Source: Candidatus Sigynarchaeota archaeon
Lineage (GTDB): Archaea > Asgardarchaeota > Lokiarchaeia > Sigynarchaeales > Sigynarchaeaceae
NCBI GenBank assembly: GCA_030587525.1
Contig: JAUQYW010000104.1
Location: 1 to 11,213, forward strand
Direction: 5' to 3'
Length of the DNA: 11,213 bases
A program made the translations under genes and the position numbers. This document shows positions 1 through 6,409 of the stretch, one piece after another. Each line of letters opens with the position of its first letter. Position 1 is the stretch's first letter. Below the pieces are notes generated by a model. It saw only the letters and a list, made by a program, of their open reading frames with translations. It did not search any database and was not told the DNA's origin.

Positions 1-46
1 CTCATTTCTGAATGAAAAGTTACATAAATTGGTAGAACCCGTATAT

Positions 47-2356
47 ATGACCTTCATTGCTATCATGGAACATTATAAAGCTCTTTCCAAAGAAGATCTC
101 CTTGCGATCAAGGATCGGTTGCAGCAAGGGTCATTTAATTTGAATGATTTATTCCCCGATAGATTTTTCATAAATGATCATTTGTCATTACAACGGATTG
201 GAAATCAAACAGGAATTTTCGTCGATGGGATGCCGTTTAGCATATGTAAGCATCTAGTCATCAATATTCCCGAAGACCAGGTTCAACAATACGACGCAGC
301 GAGCTCGATGGACGAGATCATAGACATTTCAAAGAAAAGTTCTGATTCCGATAATGAGGATGAAATATTTGCTTATGATCTCAACTTGAAAGATGAATTC
401 TGGGGACATTGCTCTAACTTGCAAGCCTGGGTGGATAATGGTTATGATACGCATCTTCTTGCCAGCAACCTTGCCTTTCCGCTATTAAAAGCATTGGCTG
501 ATATGGGGGATAAAGCAGCAGAAAATGCCTTGAAAGGAGAGCTGGTGGCTCGCATCCGCAGCGGATATCAGCCAACGATTCGATTCCTTGCATTGCAAGG
601 TTTTTTCCGATACTTGTCCCCGGGTGACGTTAAAGAATTGGGGATTGAAAAAAATGTGCAAGAATGTTATGCTTGCTTATTTTCAGCTGAAGTCCTTGAT
701 GAAGTTTTAGAGATCACTTATAAAAATTCAGAAAAAGAATTGGATTCGAATCTTGAACATTTTTTAGATCATGTGTTTATTAATGTTGATCTTTTAATGG
801 AACGAACTGGTGTGAAGCCTGACACTGAAATAATCCAAGAACTCTACGAGAATTTGCTTAAAACGCATGGTTTTTATGATTTACATTTAATTTTTGAAAC
901 GACTAGTATTTTCCAGATTATTGCAAAAAAATATGGCTCTTTACCAACCCAAAAATCATTACTTCGAATATACAAGTTGCTGTTTGATGGTAATATGATA
1001 TACGAAATTCAGAACCTCGTCAAATGGAGCAACGTTTATGTCCCGGATGATATAATTCCGGATGAACTTAATGACCCCAAGGTGGATTTCCCCGAATTCT
1101 ATGAATCAATAACAAATAAGGAATTACCAGGGAGTTTCTTGGAAAAAAGATATCATTATGACAAATATTGGAACCCTAGTGAAATGCATAGGTCCAGGAG
1201 AGATTGCGACATCGATCGTGCATCATCACTCTATCGTATTAGAAAATTGGTTGAGATGCTTGAAAATGAGATATTAGATGAAAAAAACTTGAACCTCATT
1301 TTGACATCATTAGTCGATAGCATGTTTGATAGATTTGGCGATTCTGAAAATTTCATTTTACATGAACTGGTTGAGGCTTTAAACGATACTGCTATAAAAG
1401 ATGAAGACCCTTATCGTGCATCTCAACACATGCGGTGTAAAAAACTTGCGGAACGTCTTCAAAAAGCCACAGGCGCATATATCCAGCAAATTTACAAAAT
1501 AGTTTTATATCATATGCTATATTCTATACGGCCTTTATGGATGCTGGATTTATTCAGATTTTACGGACGCAGGCCAGACCCGGAGACATTTCGTGTGTAT
1601 GTTAGCGGGAACAAATATCTGGACATCTCATTCCTCAAAGGATTTAATTATATCCCAGCAGAACCCGACTTGCAGAAGATTTATATGAAAATACTTGAGC
1701 ATTCGAACTCAAGTCAGGTACTATCTGAAATTGAAGAATTACAGACATTCACAGGTCACGCCTTGGTTATTAATGAAGCTGTGATTCAATTAATAACTAA
1801 TTGGCCATTATGTGACAAATTCAAATTACTCGGCAAAGAATTGTTTACAAAAATGATAGATGAAGAGGTGAAGAGGCTCGTAGAACGTGCTCTTCTGTTT
1901 CAGCTAGCATTGACAAAAAAACAATGTTCTTTCCTAGATGAATTAAAGAGGGTATACGAAATCAAGCCAACACCTTCCAGCATAGAAAAGCTTTGCATAA
2001 AAGCTATAGAAATACGTGATGACCGACCAATCATTATGTTTCTACATACACTCGATGATAGTGCGAGAACACGGGTTCTAAATTGTATGGAAGAAGCATT
2101 TAATAATGCAATCCAGAACTGCGAAAAAAATAATATCATAAAACTCTTTATCTCTATTTTGAAGCAAAACGGAAGAAGTATAAACCTTCCAATCCAACTT
2201 CAAGTATATTACGAAAACTTGGATGATGACGAGAGCAGCTTTGACGATGATGATAACGATAATGACAGATACGACGATGATGACAGGGATGACGAAGATA
2301 ACAACGATGATGACGGGGACGACGATGATGCACTTTGCAACGAAGACCGGCAGTGA
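47..2356 (+). CDS. Large helical-repeat-like hypothetical protein with poly-Asp tail (5' end uncertain)
   Basis: Function is not known. The frame is open from base 2, so the gene may begin left of the window. In-frame starts are TTG 29, ATG 47 (chosen; GGTAG lies 11 nt upstream) and ATG 65. From ATG 47 the product is 769 aa. Residues about 118-128 read FWGHCSNLQAW and are followed by SNLAFPLLKALADMGD; from memory this block recurs in Lokiarchaeal hypothetical proteins. The rest is predominantly helical, with Pro-capped segments such as VKPDTEIIQELYENLL, LPTQKSLLRIYKLLF and IKPTPSSIEKLCIKA. These resemble degenerate PPR/TPR helical hairpins, which suggests a protein- or RNA-binding scaffold (inference). 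The last 46 residues hold about 24 Asp. There is no signal peptide or membrane segment, so it is probably cytosolic. The gene is visibly AT-rich compared with tuf or rfcS, which fits an accessory gene. Confidence 0.8.
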   Translation: MTFIAIMEHYKALSKEDLLAIKDRLQQGSFNLNDLFPDRFFINDHLSLQRIGNQTGIFVDGMPFSICKHLVINIPEDQVQQYDAASSMDEIIDISKKSSDSDNEDEIFAYDLNLKDEFWGHCSNLQAWVDNGYDTHLLASNLAFPLLKALADMGDKAAENALKGELVARIRSGYQPTIRFLALQGFFRYLSPGDVKELGIEKNVQECYACLFSAEVLDEVLEITYKNSEKELDSNLEHFLDHVFINVDLLMERTGVKPDTEIIQELYENLLKTHGFYDLHLIFETTSIFQIIAKKYGSLPTQKSLLRIYKLLFDGNMIYEIQNLVKWSNVYVPDDIIPDELNDPKVDFPEFYESITNKELPGSFLEKRYHYDKYWNPSEMHRSRRDCDIDRASSLYRIRKLVEMLENEILDEKNLNLILTSLVDSMFDRFGDSENFILHELVEALNDTAIKDEDPYRASQHMRCKKLAERLQKATGAYIQQIYKIVLYHMLYSIRPLWMLDLFRFYGRRPDPETFRVYVSGNKYLDISFLKGFNYIPAEPDLQKIYMKILEHSNSSQVLSEIEELQTFTGHALVINEAVIQLITNWPLCDKFKLLGKELFTKMIDEEVKRLVERALLFQLALTKKQCSFLDELKRVYEIKPTPSSIEKLCIKAIEIRDDRPIIMFLHTLDDSARTRVLNCMEEAFNNAIQNCEKNNIIKLFISILKQNGRSINLPIQLQVYYENLDDDESSFDDDDNDNDRYDDDDRDDEDNNDDDGDDDDALCNEDRQ
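2221..2335 (+). repeat. Imperfect GAY-rich tract encoding poly-aspartate
   Basis: The 3' end of the large hypothetical gene is a run of GAT and GAC codons interrupted by AAC/AAT, AGA/AGG, GAA and GGG. It encodes runs of two to four Asp. Mixed use of GAT and GAC shows it is not a pure trinucleotide repeat, so it is probably selected as an acidic tail, although it could still vary in length by slippage. Confidence 0.75.
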
Positions 2357-2361
2357 ACCGC

Positions 2362-2370
2362 TCTTTTTTT
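2362..2370 (+). terminator. T-tract terminator after the large hypothetical gene
   Basis: A run of seven T (2364-2370) begins 8 nt after the TGA stop at 2354-2356. Archaeal RNA polymerase terminates at U-rich tracts without needing a hairpin, so this is a plausible 3' end. Confidence 0.5.
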
Positions 2371-2521
2371 ACGAGAATGTATCTATTGATTTTCGTTATC
2401 AATCTATCACTATATTGGAATGCTAAACCTCGGAGCTAGGAGCCATTTTCCATACTCGCTGTCTTCTCGAAGCTAACAAACGATGGCCAAAAACAATCGA
2501 GTTTCTGAAACGATAAACGAT
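2371..2521. other. Gene-free AT-rich convergent spacer
   Basis: This is the middle of the 200-bp gap between two convergent genes. I see no credible ORF or structured RNA on either strand. A weak ATTGAT/ATCAAT inverted repeat lies at 2385-2403, and a short direct repeat of ACGATAAA-like words lies near 2510-2525. Confidence 0.5.
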
Positions 2522-2528
2522 AAAAAAA
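2522..2528 (-). terminator. T-tract terminator after the EF-1A gene
   Basis: On the minus strand a run of seven T lies about 28 nt beyond the TGA stop of the EF-1A gene, inside an AT-rich stretch. It fits a U-tract archaeal terminator and mirrors the T-tract that ends the convergent gene at 2364-2370. Confidence 0.5.
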
Positions 2529-2556
2529 GAAATTGTAAATTATAAATGGATTTGGT

Positions 2557-3849
2557 TCACGTTGCTTCTTCCTTGGGCGCCGCGACGATGTCCTTGACGA
2601 TGCCGACCGCGACCGTGCGGCCCATGTCTCGGATGGCGAGGCGACCGAGAGGCGCAAACTCGGCGAACTTTTCGACGCAGACCTTCGAGATGGGTTGCAG
2701 CTCGATGATGCCATTGTCTCCGACCTTGAAGAAGTCTGCATTGGTGCCGTCGGGCTTGGTCAACTTCGCAAAGCGCATGGCCACCTGCGCAGTGTGGAGG
2801 TGGACAACTGGCGTGTAGTTGATGGAAACCGCGGTTGGGTGCCAAATCATGATTGACTGCACGAGAAGGTGGTTCTCAGGGCCAGCGACACGAGGTGGGT
2901 TGTTTGCAGGGCCGACGACATCACCACGGTTCAGTTGCTTCCGCTCGATGCCACGGATGTTGAATCCGATGTTGTCACCGCTGTGGGCTTCTTTCATGCC
3001 CTCGTGGTGCATCTCGATGGACTTCACATCGGCAGGGATGCCCGCGGGATTGATGATGATCTTGTCACCAACGTGAATGACACCAGTTTCGACACGGCCG
3101 ACCGGGACCGTGCCTGCACCCTTGATCGAGTAGACGTCTTGAATGGGAAGTCGCAAAGGCTTCGAATCCTCCTTTGCTGGGGGCTGGAACGTGTCGAGCT
3201 GGCCGAGCAGTGTCGGTCCCTTGTACCAGGGCATGTTCTTGCTGGGAGTTAACAGGTTATCACCAAACAAGCCGGAAATGGGGACGAACTGGATGCCTTC
3301 GACCTTGTAGCCGACCTTCTTGAGCAATGCGCTGAATTCCCTCTTGATCTCCTCGTAGCGCTCCTGCTTCCAGTCGACGACGTCCATCTTGTTGACCGCG
3401 ACGACGAGCTGGTTGACACCCAGCGTCTTGGCAAGGAACGCGTGCTCGCGGGTCTGGCCGTTCGGGCCGATGCCGGTCTCGAACTCGCCGGGGCGGGCAC
3501 TCACGACCATGATGCCGCAGTCTGCTTGGCTGGCGCCGGTGATCATGTTCTTGACGAAGTCGGCGTGGCCGGGCGCATCGATGATGGTCCAATAGTACTT
3601 GGGGGTCTCGAATTTCTTGAACGCGAGGTCGATGGTGATGCCGCGCTTCCGCTCTTCCATCAATTGGTCCATGAAGAACGCGAACTTGAAGGAAGGCTTG
3701 TTCAAGTCTTGTGCAATCTTCTCCATGTCACGCAATTCCTTGTCGGTAACACCGCCGGCGAGCACCAGGATGTGACCCATCGTCGTGCTCTTGCCGTGGT
3801 CGATGTGACCGATCGTGACACAGTTAAGGTGTGGTTTCGTAGTAGGCAT
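2557..3849 (-). CDS. tuf: Translation elongation factor 1-alpha (EF-1A / aEF-1A)
   Basis: This GTPase delivers aminoacyl-tRNA to the ribosomal A site. It has 430 aa, the usual length for archaeal EF-1A. All G motifs are present: GHIDHGKS (14-21), RGIT (69-72), DAPGH (91-95), NKMD (153-156) and SGL (192-194). Domain 2 (about 230-320) and domain 3 (about 325-425) follow, with the typical GRVETGVI and GFNIRGI segments. I chose ATG 3849 because MPTTKPHLNCVTIGH matches family N-termini and an AAGAGG Shine-Dalgarno site (3859-3864) lies 9 nt upstream. The frame continues 38 codons further upstream, but that part is not EF-1A-like. The gene is more GC-rich than its flanks. It is divergent from the regulator gene at 3984. 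Confidence 0.97.
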   Translation of the reverse strand: MPTTKPHLNCVTIGHIDHGKSTTMGHILVLAGGVTDKELRDMEKIAQDLNKPSFKFAFFMDQLMEERKRGITIDLAFKKFETPKYYWTIIDAPGHADFVKNMITGASQADCGIMVVSARPGEFETGIGPNGQTREHAFLAKTLGVNQLVVAVNKMDVVDWKQERYEEIKREFSALLKKVGYKVEGIQFVPISGLFGDNLLTPSKNMPWYKGPTLLGQLDTFQPPAKEDSKPLRLPIQDVYSIKGAGTVPVGRVETGVIHVGDKIIINPAGIPADVKSIEMHHEGMKEAHSGDNIGFNIRGIERKQLNRGDVVGPANNPPRVAGPENHLLVQSIMIWHPTAVSINYTPVVHLHTAQVAMRFAKLTKPDGTNADFFKVGDNGIIELQPISKVCVEKFAEFAPLGRLAIRDMGRTVAVGIVKDIVAAPKEEAT

Positions 3850-3858
3850 GTGTAAAAA

Positions 3859-3864
3859 CCTCTT
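3859..3864 (-). promoter_or_regulatory. Shine-Dalgarno site of the EF-1A gene
   Basis: The minus strand reads AAGAGG with 9 nt to the ATG at 3849. It decides the start against the upstream extension of the same frame. Confidence 0.6.
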
Positions 3865-3906
3865 TAAATCTTGAGTTACAAGATTACTCTCTATAGGAAG
3901 CCAAAG

Positions 3907-3916
3907 TTTAATAAAT
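3907..3916 (-). promoter_or_regulatory. TATA-like box for the EF-1A gene
   Basis: The minus strand reads ATTTATTAAA. A start about 26 bp downstream would fall near 3885 and give a leader of about 36 nt that includes the AAGAGG site. The placement is consistent but rests only on composition and spacing. Confidence 0.4.
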
Positions 3917-3948
3917 GATCGAGGCTTACTACAGTTGTATTGATATTG

Positions 3949-3956
3949 TATATAAG
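3949..3956 (+). promoter_or_regulatory. TATA box for the RHH/winged-helix regulator
   Basis: TATATAAG is centred about 31 bp before the ATG at 3984. This predicts a transcript start only a few bases upstream of that ATG, so a near-leaderless mRNA. It supports 3984 over the non-ATG start at 3915, which lies upstream of the box. Confidence 0.5.
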
Positions 3957-3983
3957 TTTTCAATACATTACCGGGAACTGAAA

Positions 3984-4412
3984 ATGATCGATGGCAAAAA
4001 ACTTGTCCGGGGGAAAAACAAGAAAAGCGTGTCGTTCTGGATCGACGAGGGCGTGCTGAAGCGCTGGGATGCCTTTTGCGAGGAAGCAGGGATTACCAGG
4101 ACCCAGCTTATCATGAGTGCCGTCAACGACAAGCTTCTCGGCTCGGTGAGTATCTTTAACTTGACGACGAAAATCGACCGCCTCGCCGAAATCGTGTCTG
4201 ATTTCAGTCCGGATGCGCGTAGTCGGGTCCTGGAGCAAATCTTGCTATCCAAGGAAGATGGCATTCGTGAAGATGATATCAAGGGTTTTCCGTGGTACAC
4301 GCTCCAGAATACTTTGGATGCCTTGAAAGAGGACAACATCATCGTCACGGATAAAGGACGGTGCTGGGTGAAGGAGTTTTTCCCGCGGCAGGCAGACGGG
4401 CACCAGAAATGA
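3984..4412 (+). CDS. Small DNA-binding regulator, RHH-like N-terminus plus winged-helix-like C-terminus
   Basis: The product is 142 aa. Residues about 14-52 (KSVSFWIDEGVLKRWDAFCE, then AGITRTQLIMSAVNDKLLG) have the strand-helix-helix pattern of ribbon-helix-helix proteins. Residues about 80-133 (VLEQILLSKEDGIREDDIKG, then WYTLQNTLDALKEDNIIVTD) look like a winged helix, with a recognition-helix-like segment and a wing. It is therefore probably a transcription factor, but no target can be read from the sequence. It is divergent from the EF-1A gene across 134 bp and convergent with the PIN gene. The start follows from the TATA box spacing. Codon use is closer to the core genes than to the neighbouring PIN gene. 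Confidence 0.8.
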   Translation: MIDGKKLVRGKNKKSVSFWIDEGVLKRWDAFCEEAGITRTQLIMSAVNDKLLGSVSIFNLTTKIDRLAEIVSDFSPDARSRVLEQILLSKEDGIREDDIKGFPWYTLQNTLDALKEDNIIVTDKGRCWVKEFFPRQADGHQK

Positions 4413-4438
4413 GCTCCCGGAATAAAATATTAGGAATC

Positions 4439-4496
4439 TTGAACGGCTGCCAATCCGGGTTCTATTCCTCTCTCTTGATCAAGGCAACCGGTTCAA
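4439..4496. repeat. Imperfect inverted repeat in convergent spacer
   Basis: The arm TTGAACGGCTGCC (4439-4451) pairs with GGCAACCGGTTCAA (4483-4496). By hand this gives 12 base pairs, one mismatch and one bulged G around a 31-nt loop. The loop also holds a perfect CTTGATCAAG palindrome that runs into the right arm (4474-4483). It lies between the stop of the regulator (4412) and the stop of the PIN gene (4505), so a bidirectional 3'-end structure is the simplest reading. I saw no tRNA fold. Confidence 0.5.
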
Positions 4497-4504
4497 CACC
4501 AGGT

Positions 4505-4984
4505 TTACGCCTTGTTAATTTCTTCCATAATACGCTTTAATGCGTGTTGATCGATGTTTCTCCATTCCCTTAGTTTCTTTACGACTTTATTTCCTGAATT
4601 CTTGTTTGTAAAATCATTTTCAACCAGCCAGAGCATGTATTCCGACAACTTGAATGCTTTGACGTGGAAGAAATGCAATACATCGAGTTCAGCACCATCA
4701 TCGCTCAATACAATGACATTTTCTTTCGACCGAGCGAGAGCGATGATCGAAAGATCCGCATCGTCTAAAGTTTTATCAGTCAAATCGTGATAGGACTCAA
4801 GTTTCACGGGCTGTATGGTAAATTTGGTTAATTCGAGGTAATTTTCCAAGTAACGCTTGTATTCTGCGACCAACTCATGCGTGGCTTGGAGATTGCTTTC
4901 ATAGAAAAAATCCTTGAGTAATATGACCGCTTCCTCCTCGAGCCGCTTGATTTTGAGCCACGTGCATGTATCAATGACAAGCAT
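4505..4984 (-). CDS. PIN-domain protein, probable VapC-like toxin
   Basis: PIN domains are metal-dependent RNases and are the toxin part of VapBC systems. The product is 159 aa. The acidic residues expected in the active site are present: D5 in LVIDTCTW, E37 and E41 in ATHELVAEY, D77 in DDADLSIIALA, and D95/D96 in VLSDDGAEL. The C-terminal 40 residues (about 120-159) are a charged helical extension beyond the usual 130-140 aa core. The ATG at 4984 lies 26 bp from a TATA box and lacks a Shine-Dalgarno site, so a leaderless mRNA is likely. It is divergent from the RHH/UPF0175-like gene at 5041, its likely antitoxin. Toxin activity is inferred from family and context. Confidence 0.88.
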   Translation of the reverse strand: MLVIDTCTWLKIKRLEEEAVILLKDFFYESNLQATHELVAEYKRYLENYLELTKFTIQPVKLESYHDLTDKTLDDADLSIIALARSKENVIVLSDDGAELDVLHFFHVKAFKLSEYMLWLVENDFTNKNSGNKVVKKLREWRNIDQHALKRIMEEINKA

Positions 4985-4992
4985 GCTAGCAT
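4983..4992. promoter_or_regulatory. Palindrome over the PIN gene start codon (operator candidate)
   Basis: ATGCTAGCAT is a perfect 10-bp palindrome that includes two bases of the PIN start codon. It shares the core TGCTAGCA with the repeats at 5018-5037. A protein bound here would cover the expected transcription start. Confidence 0.5.
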
Positions 4993-5006
4993 TAGCGCGG
5001 GAATAC

Positions 5007-5014
5007 TTATAAAA
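5007..5014. promoter_or_regulatory. Shared central TATA box of the divergent PIN/antitoxin pair
   Basis: TTATAAAA sits within the near-symmetrical CTTATAAAAG. Its centre is about 26 bp from the PIN ATG (4984) and about 30 bp from the antitoxin ATG (5041). Both distances fit archaeal initiation at or just before the ATG, so one box could serve both directions. No second TATA-like box is visible in the spacer. Confidence 0.5.
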
Positions 5015-5017
5015 GCC

Positions 5018-5037
5018 TTGCTAGCAATTACTAGCAA
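5018..5037. promoter_or_regulatory. Tandem CTAGCA repeat, operator candidate before the antitoxin gene
   Basis: TTGCTAGCAA (5018-5027, perfect palindrome) is followed directly by TTACTAGCAA (5028-5037, one change). The two copies sit exactly 10 bp apart, on one face of the helix, between the TATA box and the ATG at 5041. This is typical of sites bound cooperatively by ribbon-helix-helix dimers. Confidence 0.55.
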
Positions 5038-5040
5038 GAT

Positions 5041-5418
5041 ATGAAACAGATCAATTTCCGGGTTTCTGATGATGAATACCGTTTCGCCGAAGAGCTTGCT
5101 AAGATCCTTGGAAAATCGGTACCCGTGGTGGTAAAAGAATACGGGTTGAAAGCGTTGCACGACGCAAGCATTGAACTGGCCTTGGAATTGTACAAGACCA
5201 ACAAAATTGGCTTGAAACAAGCATGGAAGATGACTGGGCTTTCGTTCCACGAGTTCACCGGACTCTTGATGGCGAGGAGCATCGATCCGCCTGGGAACAC
5301 GGCACTTGTTGAACGTTCCATTGAGTCTGCGAGAGCCGCGCGGCTCGAAGATTTGTTTCCCGGGAAAGCCAAGGAGGACCTCAAGAAGCTCATCCGGGTT
5401 CCCGAGGAGTCCACATAA
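5041..5418 (+). CDS. RHH plus UPF0175-like protein, probable antitoxin of the PIN toxin
   Basis: The product is 125 aa. Residues about 2-40 (QINFRVSDDEYRFAEELAKI, then VPVVVKEYGLKAL) form a ribbon-helix-helix-type DNA-binding segment. Residues about 44-82 (IELALELYKTNKIGLKQAWK, then MTGLSFHEFTGLLMARSI) match the UPF0175 pattern of small antitoxins that accompany PIN toxins. The charged C-terminus (about 85-125) could wrap the toxin. The ATG at 5041 is the only sensible start. It has no Shine-Dalgarno site and a TATA box about 30 bp upstream, so the leader is a few bases at most. Such antitoxins usually repress their own promoter, and the CTAGCA repeats just upstream are obvious candidate sites. 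The divergent arrangement is less common than a co-directional VapBC pair. Confidence 0.82.
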   Translation: MKQINFRVSDDEYRFAEELAKILGKSVPVVVKEYGLKALHDASIELALELYKTNKIGLKQAWKMTGLSFHEFTGLLMARSIDPPGNTALVERSIESARAARLEDLFPGKAKEDLKKLIRVPEEST

Positions 5419-5439
5419 TGATTAGTGAATTCGCTAAGA

Positions 5440-5447
5440 TTTTTTTT
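5440..5447 (+). terminator. T-tract terminator after the antitoxin gene
   Basis: Eight T in a row start 22 nt after the antitoxin stop and are followed by further T-rich sequence to 5454. This is a likely U-tract terminator. Confidence 0.5.
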
Positions 5448-5509
5448 GCTTTTCTGCCGATAATTTCCCTTTAACATGGTGCGTTTTTCCTATTATTAAA
5501 TTAAATGCC

Positions 5510-5644
5510 TTGGAATCGATAACTGACCTTAGACAGGCTACTCGGGACAGGTATCCGTTTGGCCGGAAGATGGGACGGAACGAGCATTGTCCTTGCGGGA
5601 GTGGCTTGAAATACAGACGATGCTGCGGAAGTAATACAAAATAA
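5510..5644 (+). CDS. Short SEC-C motif zinc-binding peptide or gene remnant
   Basis: The frame open from 5438 to the TAA at 5642-5644 ends in GRNEHCPCGSGLKYRRCCG. This is a complete SEC-C motif (CxC, eight residues, CC) of the kind found at the end of SecA and YecA, where it binds zinc and protein partners. The segment before it, TDLRQATRDRYPFGRKM, also looks coding. The only in-frame ATG is 5570, giving 24 aa that are almost all motif; TTG 5510 gives 44 aa. There is no clear Shine-Dalgarno site for either. It could be a stand-alone micro-protein or the tail of a gene whose 5' part was lost. It ends 13 bp before the exonuclease gene, so the two may be co-transcribed. Confidence 0.55.
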   Translation: MESITDLRQATRDRYPFGRKMGRNEHCPCGSGLKYRRCCGSNTK

Positions 5645-5657
5645 GGATGATAAAAAG

Positions 5658-6274
5658 ATGGTCAAGACATGTTTTTTTGACCTTGAAACGGAACATCTCA
5701 TCCAAGAATTTGAAACCGGTAGAGGATCGATGGATTTTCGAGAGACGCAGGCGCGGCGCTTGAAAATCATACCTAAATTAAATATGGCAGTTGCTTGCAT
5801 CATTAGTTACGAGAATCAATCTACCATGCTCTATTATGAGAAGGGACAAGAATCCGAGTTAATCAATAAATTGAATGAGTTTGACCGGATCATAGGCCAT
5901 AATTTGTTTGGTTTCGATTATCTTGTTCTTTCCCCGCATACAAAAGGTAACATTCAAAAAGAATTGCAGCAAAAAACGTATGATACATTTTTAGCACTGA
6001 AAGATGCATCGGGGGGAATGTGGTAGGTTTAGATGAGCTATGCAAATTGAATCTTGGTACGAGTAAGACTCTTAATCCCTTGGATGTGCCCAAGTTGTGG
6101 CGTTCCGGCGAGAAGGAAAAAGTGAAAGAATATTGCTGCAACGATGTGTTGATGCTCAAGAAGCTATTTTTACACGGAAAGACAAAAGGTGTTTTGAAAT
6201 ACCCGGTTAAGGATCATGGCAAAACCATCGCTATTCGGCAATTAAAAGTTCCTTGGATGGATTTGGACATGTAA
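5658..6274 (+). pseudogene. DEDDy 3'-5' exonuclease of YprB/RNase_H_2 type, split by a -1 frameshift
   Basis: The first part (5658-6026, 122 aa) carries FFDLET (D8, E10) and IIGHNLFGFDYLVL (D87). It stops at TAG 6024. The second part (6020-6274, from an in-frame GTG, 84 aa) carries LDELCKLNLGTSKT and EYCCNDVLMLKKLF (Y159xxxD163 in the joined protein). Adding one G to the G6 run at 6011-6016 gives ASGGNVVGLDEL and a continuous 205-aa protein. That protein has all four acidic residues and the tyrosine of a DEDDy nuclease and aligns with family order. The family trims 3' ends of DNA or RNA, and members may be free-standing or linked to helicases. The start is ATG 5658, with AAGGATGAT upstream. 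The lesion may be real, programmed or an assembly error. Confidence 0.8.
6011..6016 (+). other. G6 homopolymer at the frameshift point
   Basis: Six consecutive G lie where the exonuclease frame breaks. Seven would restore the frame exactly. Homopolymers are common sites of indel errors and of polymerase slippage. Confidence 0.6.
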
Positions 6275-6291
6275 ATATCCTTAGCAATGAT

Positions 6292-6305
6292 ATGATGATC
6301 ATCAT
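6292..6305. repeat. Perfect 14-bp palindrome
   Basis: ATGATGATCATCAT lies 17 bp after the exonuclease stop, in the 135-bp gap before the hydrolase gene. Its core ATGATCAT recurs at 6410-6417 over the hydrolase start. It has no loop, so a protein-binding site is more likely than a hairpin. The rest of the gap shows no gene or clear promoter. Confidence 0.35.
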
Positions 6306-6409
6306 CATGGTGTTCGTATCGTGAAAGCGCAGGAAGGAATCCCCGAATTATGACGGCGCATAGCCGAAGAAAGACAACGAAATAACGAAAATTGCATCAA
6401 AATCTAAAG

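Noticed and set aside
2154..2426. His/Arg-rich and Met/Thr-rich frames over the Asp tract
   Set aside because: They are the other reading frames of the GAY repeat and have no coding character of their own.
2540..3855. Several open frames of 80-140 codons opposite or overlapping the EF-1A gene
   Set aside because: They are compositional shadows of a GC-rich coding gene, with Arg/Ser/His-rich translations that lack any domain pattern.
4413..4504. Possible tRNA in the convergent gap, because of GGTTC-like words
   Set aside because: No acceptor stem pairs with the putative T-arm, and no D-arm or anticodon arm can be drawn on either strand.
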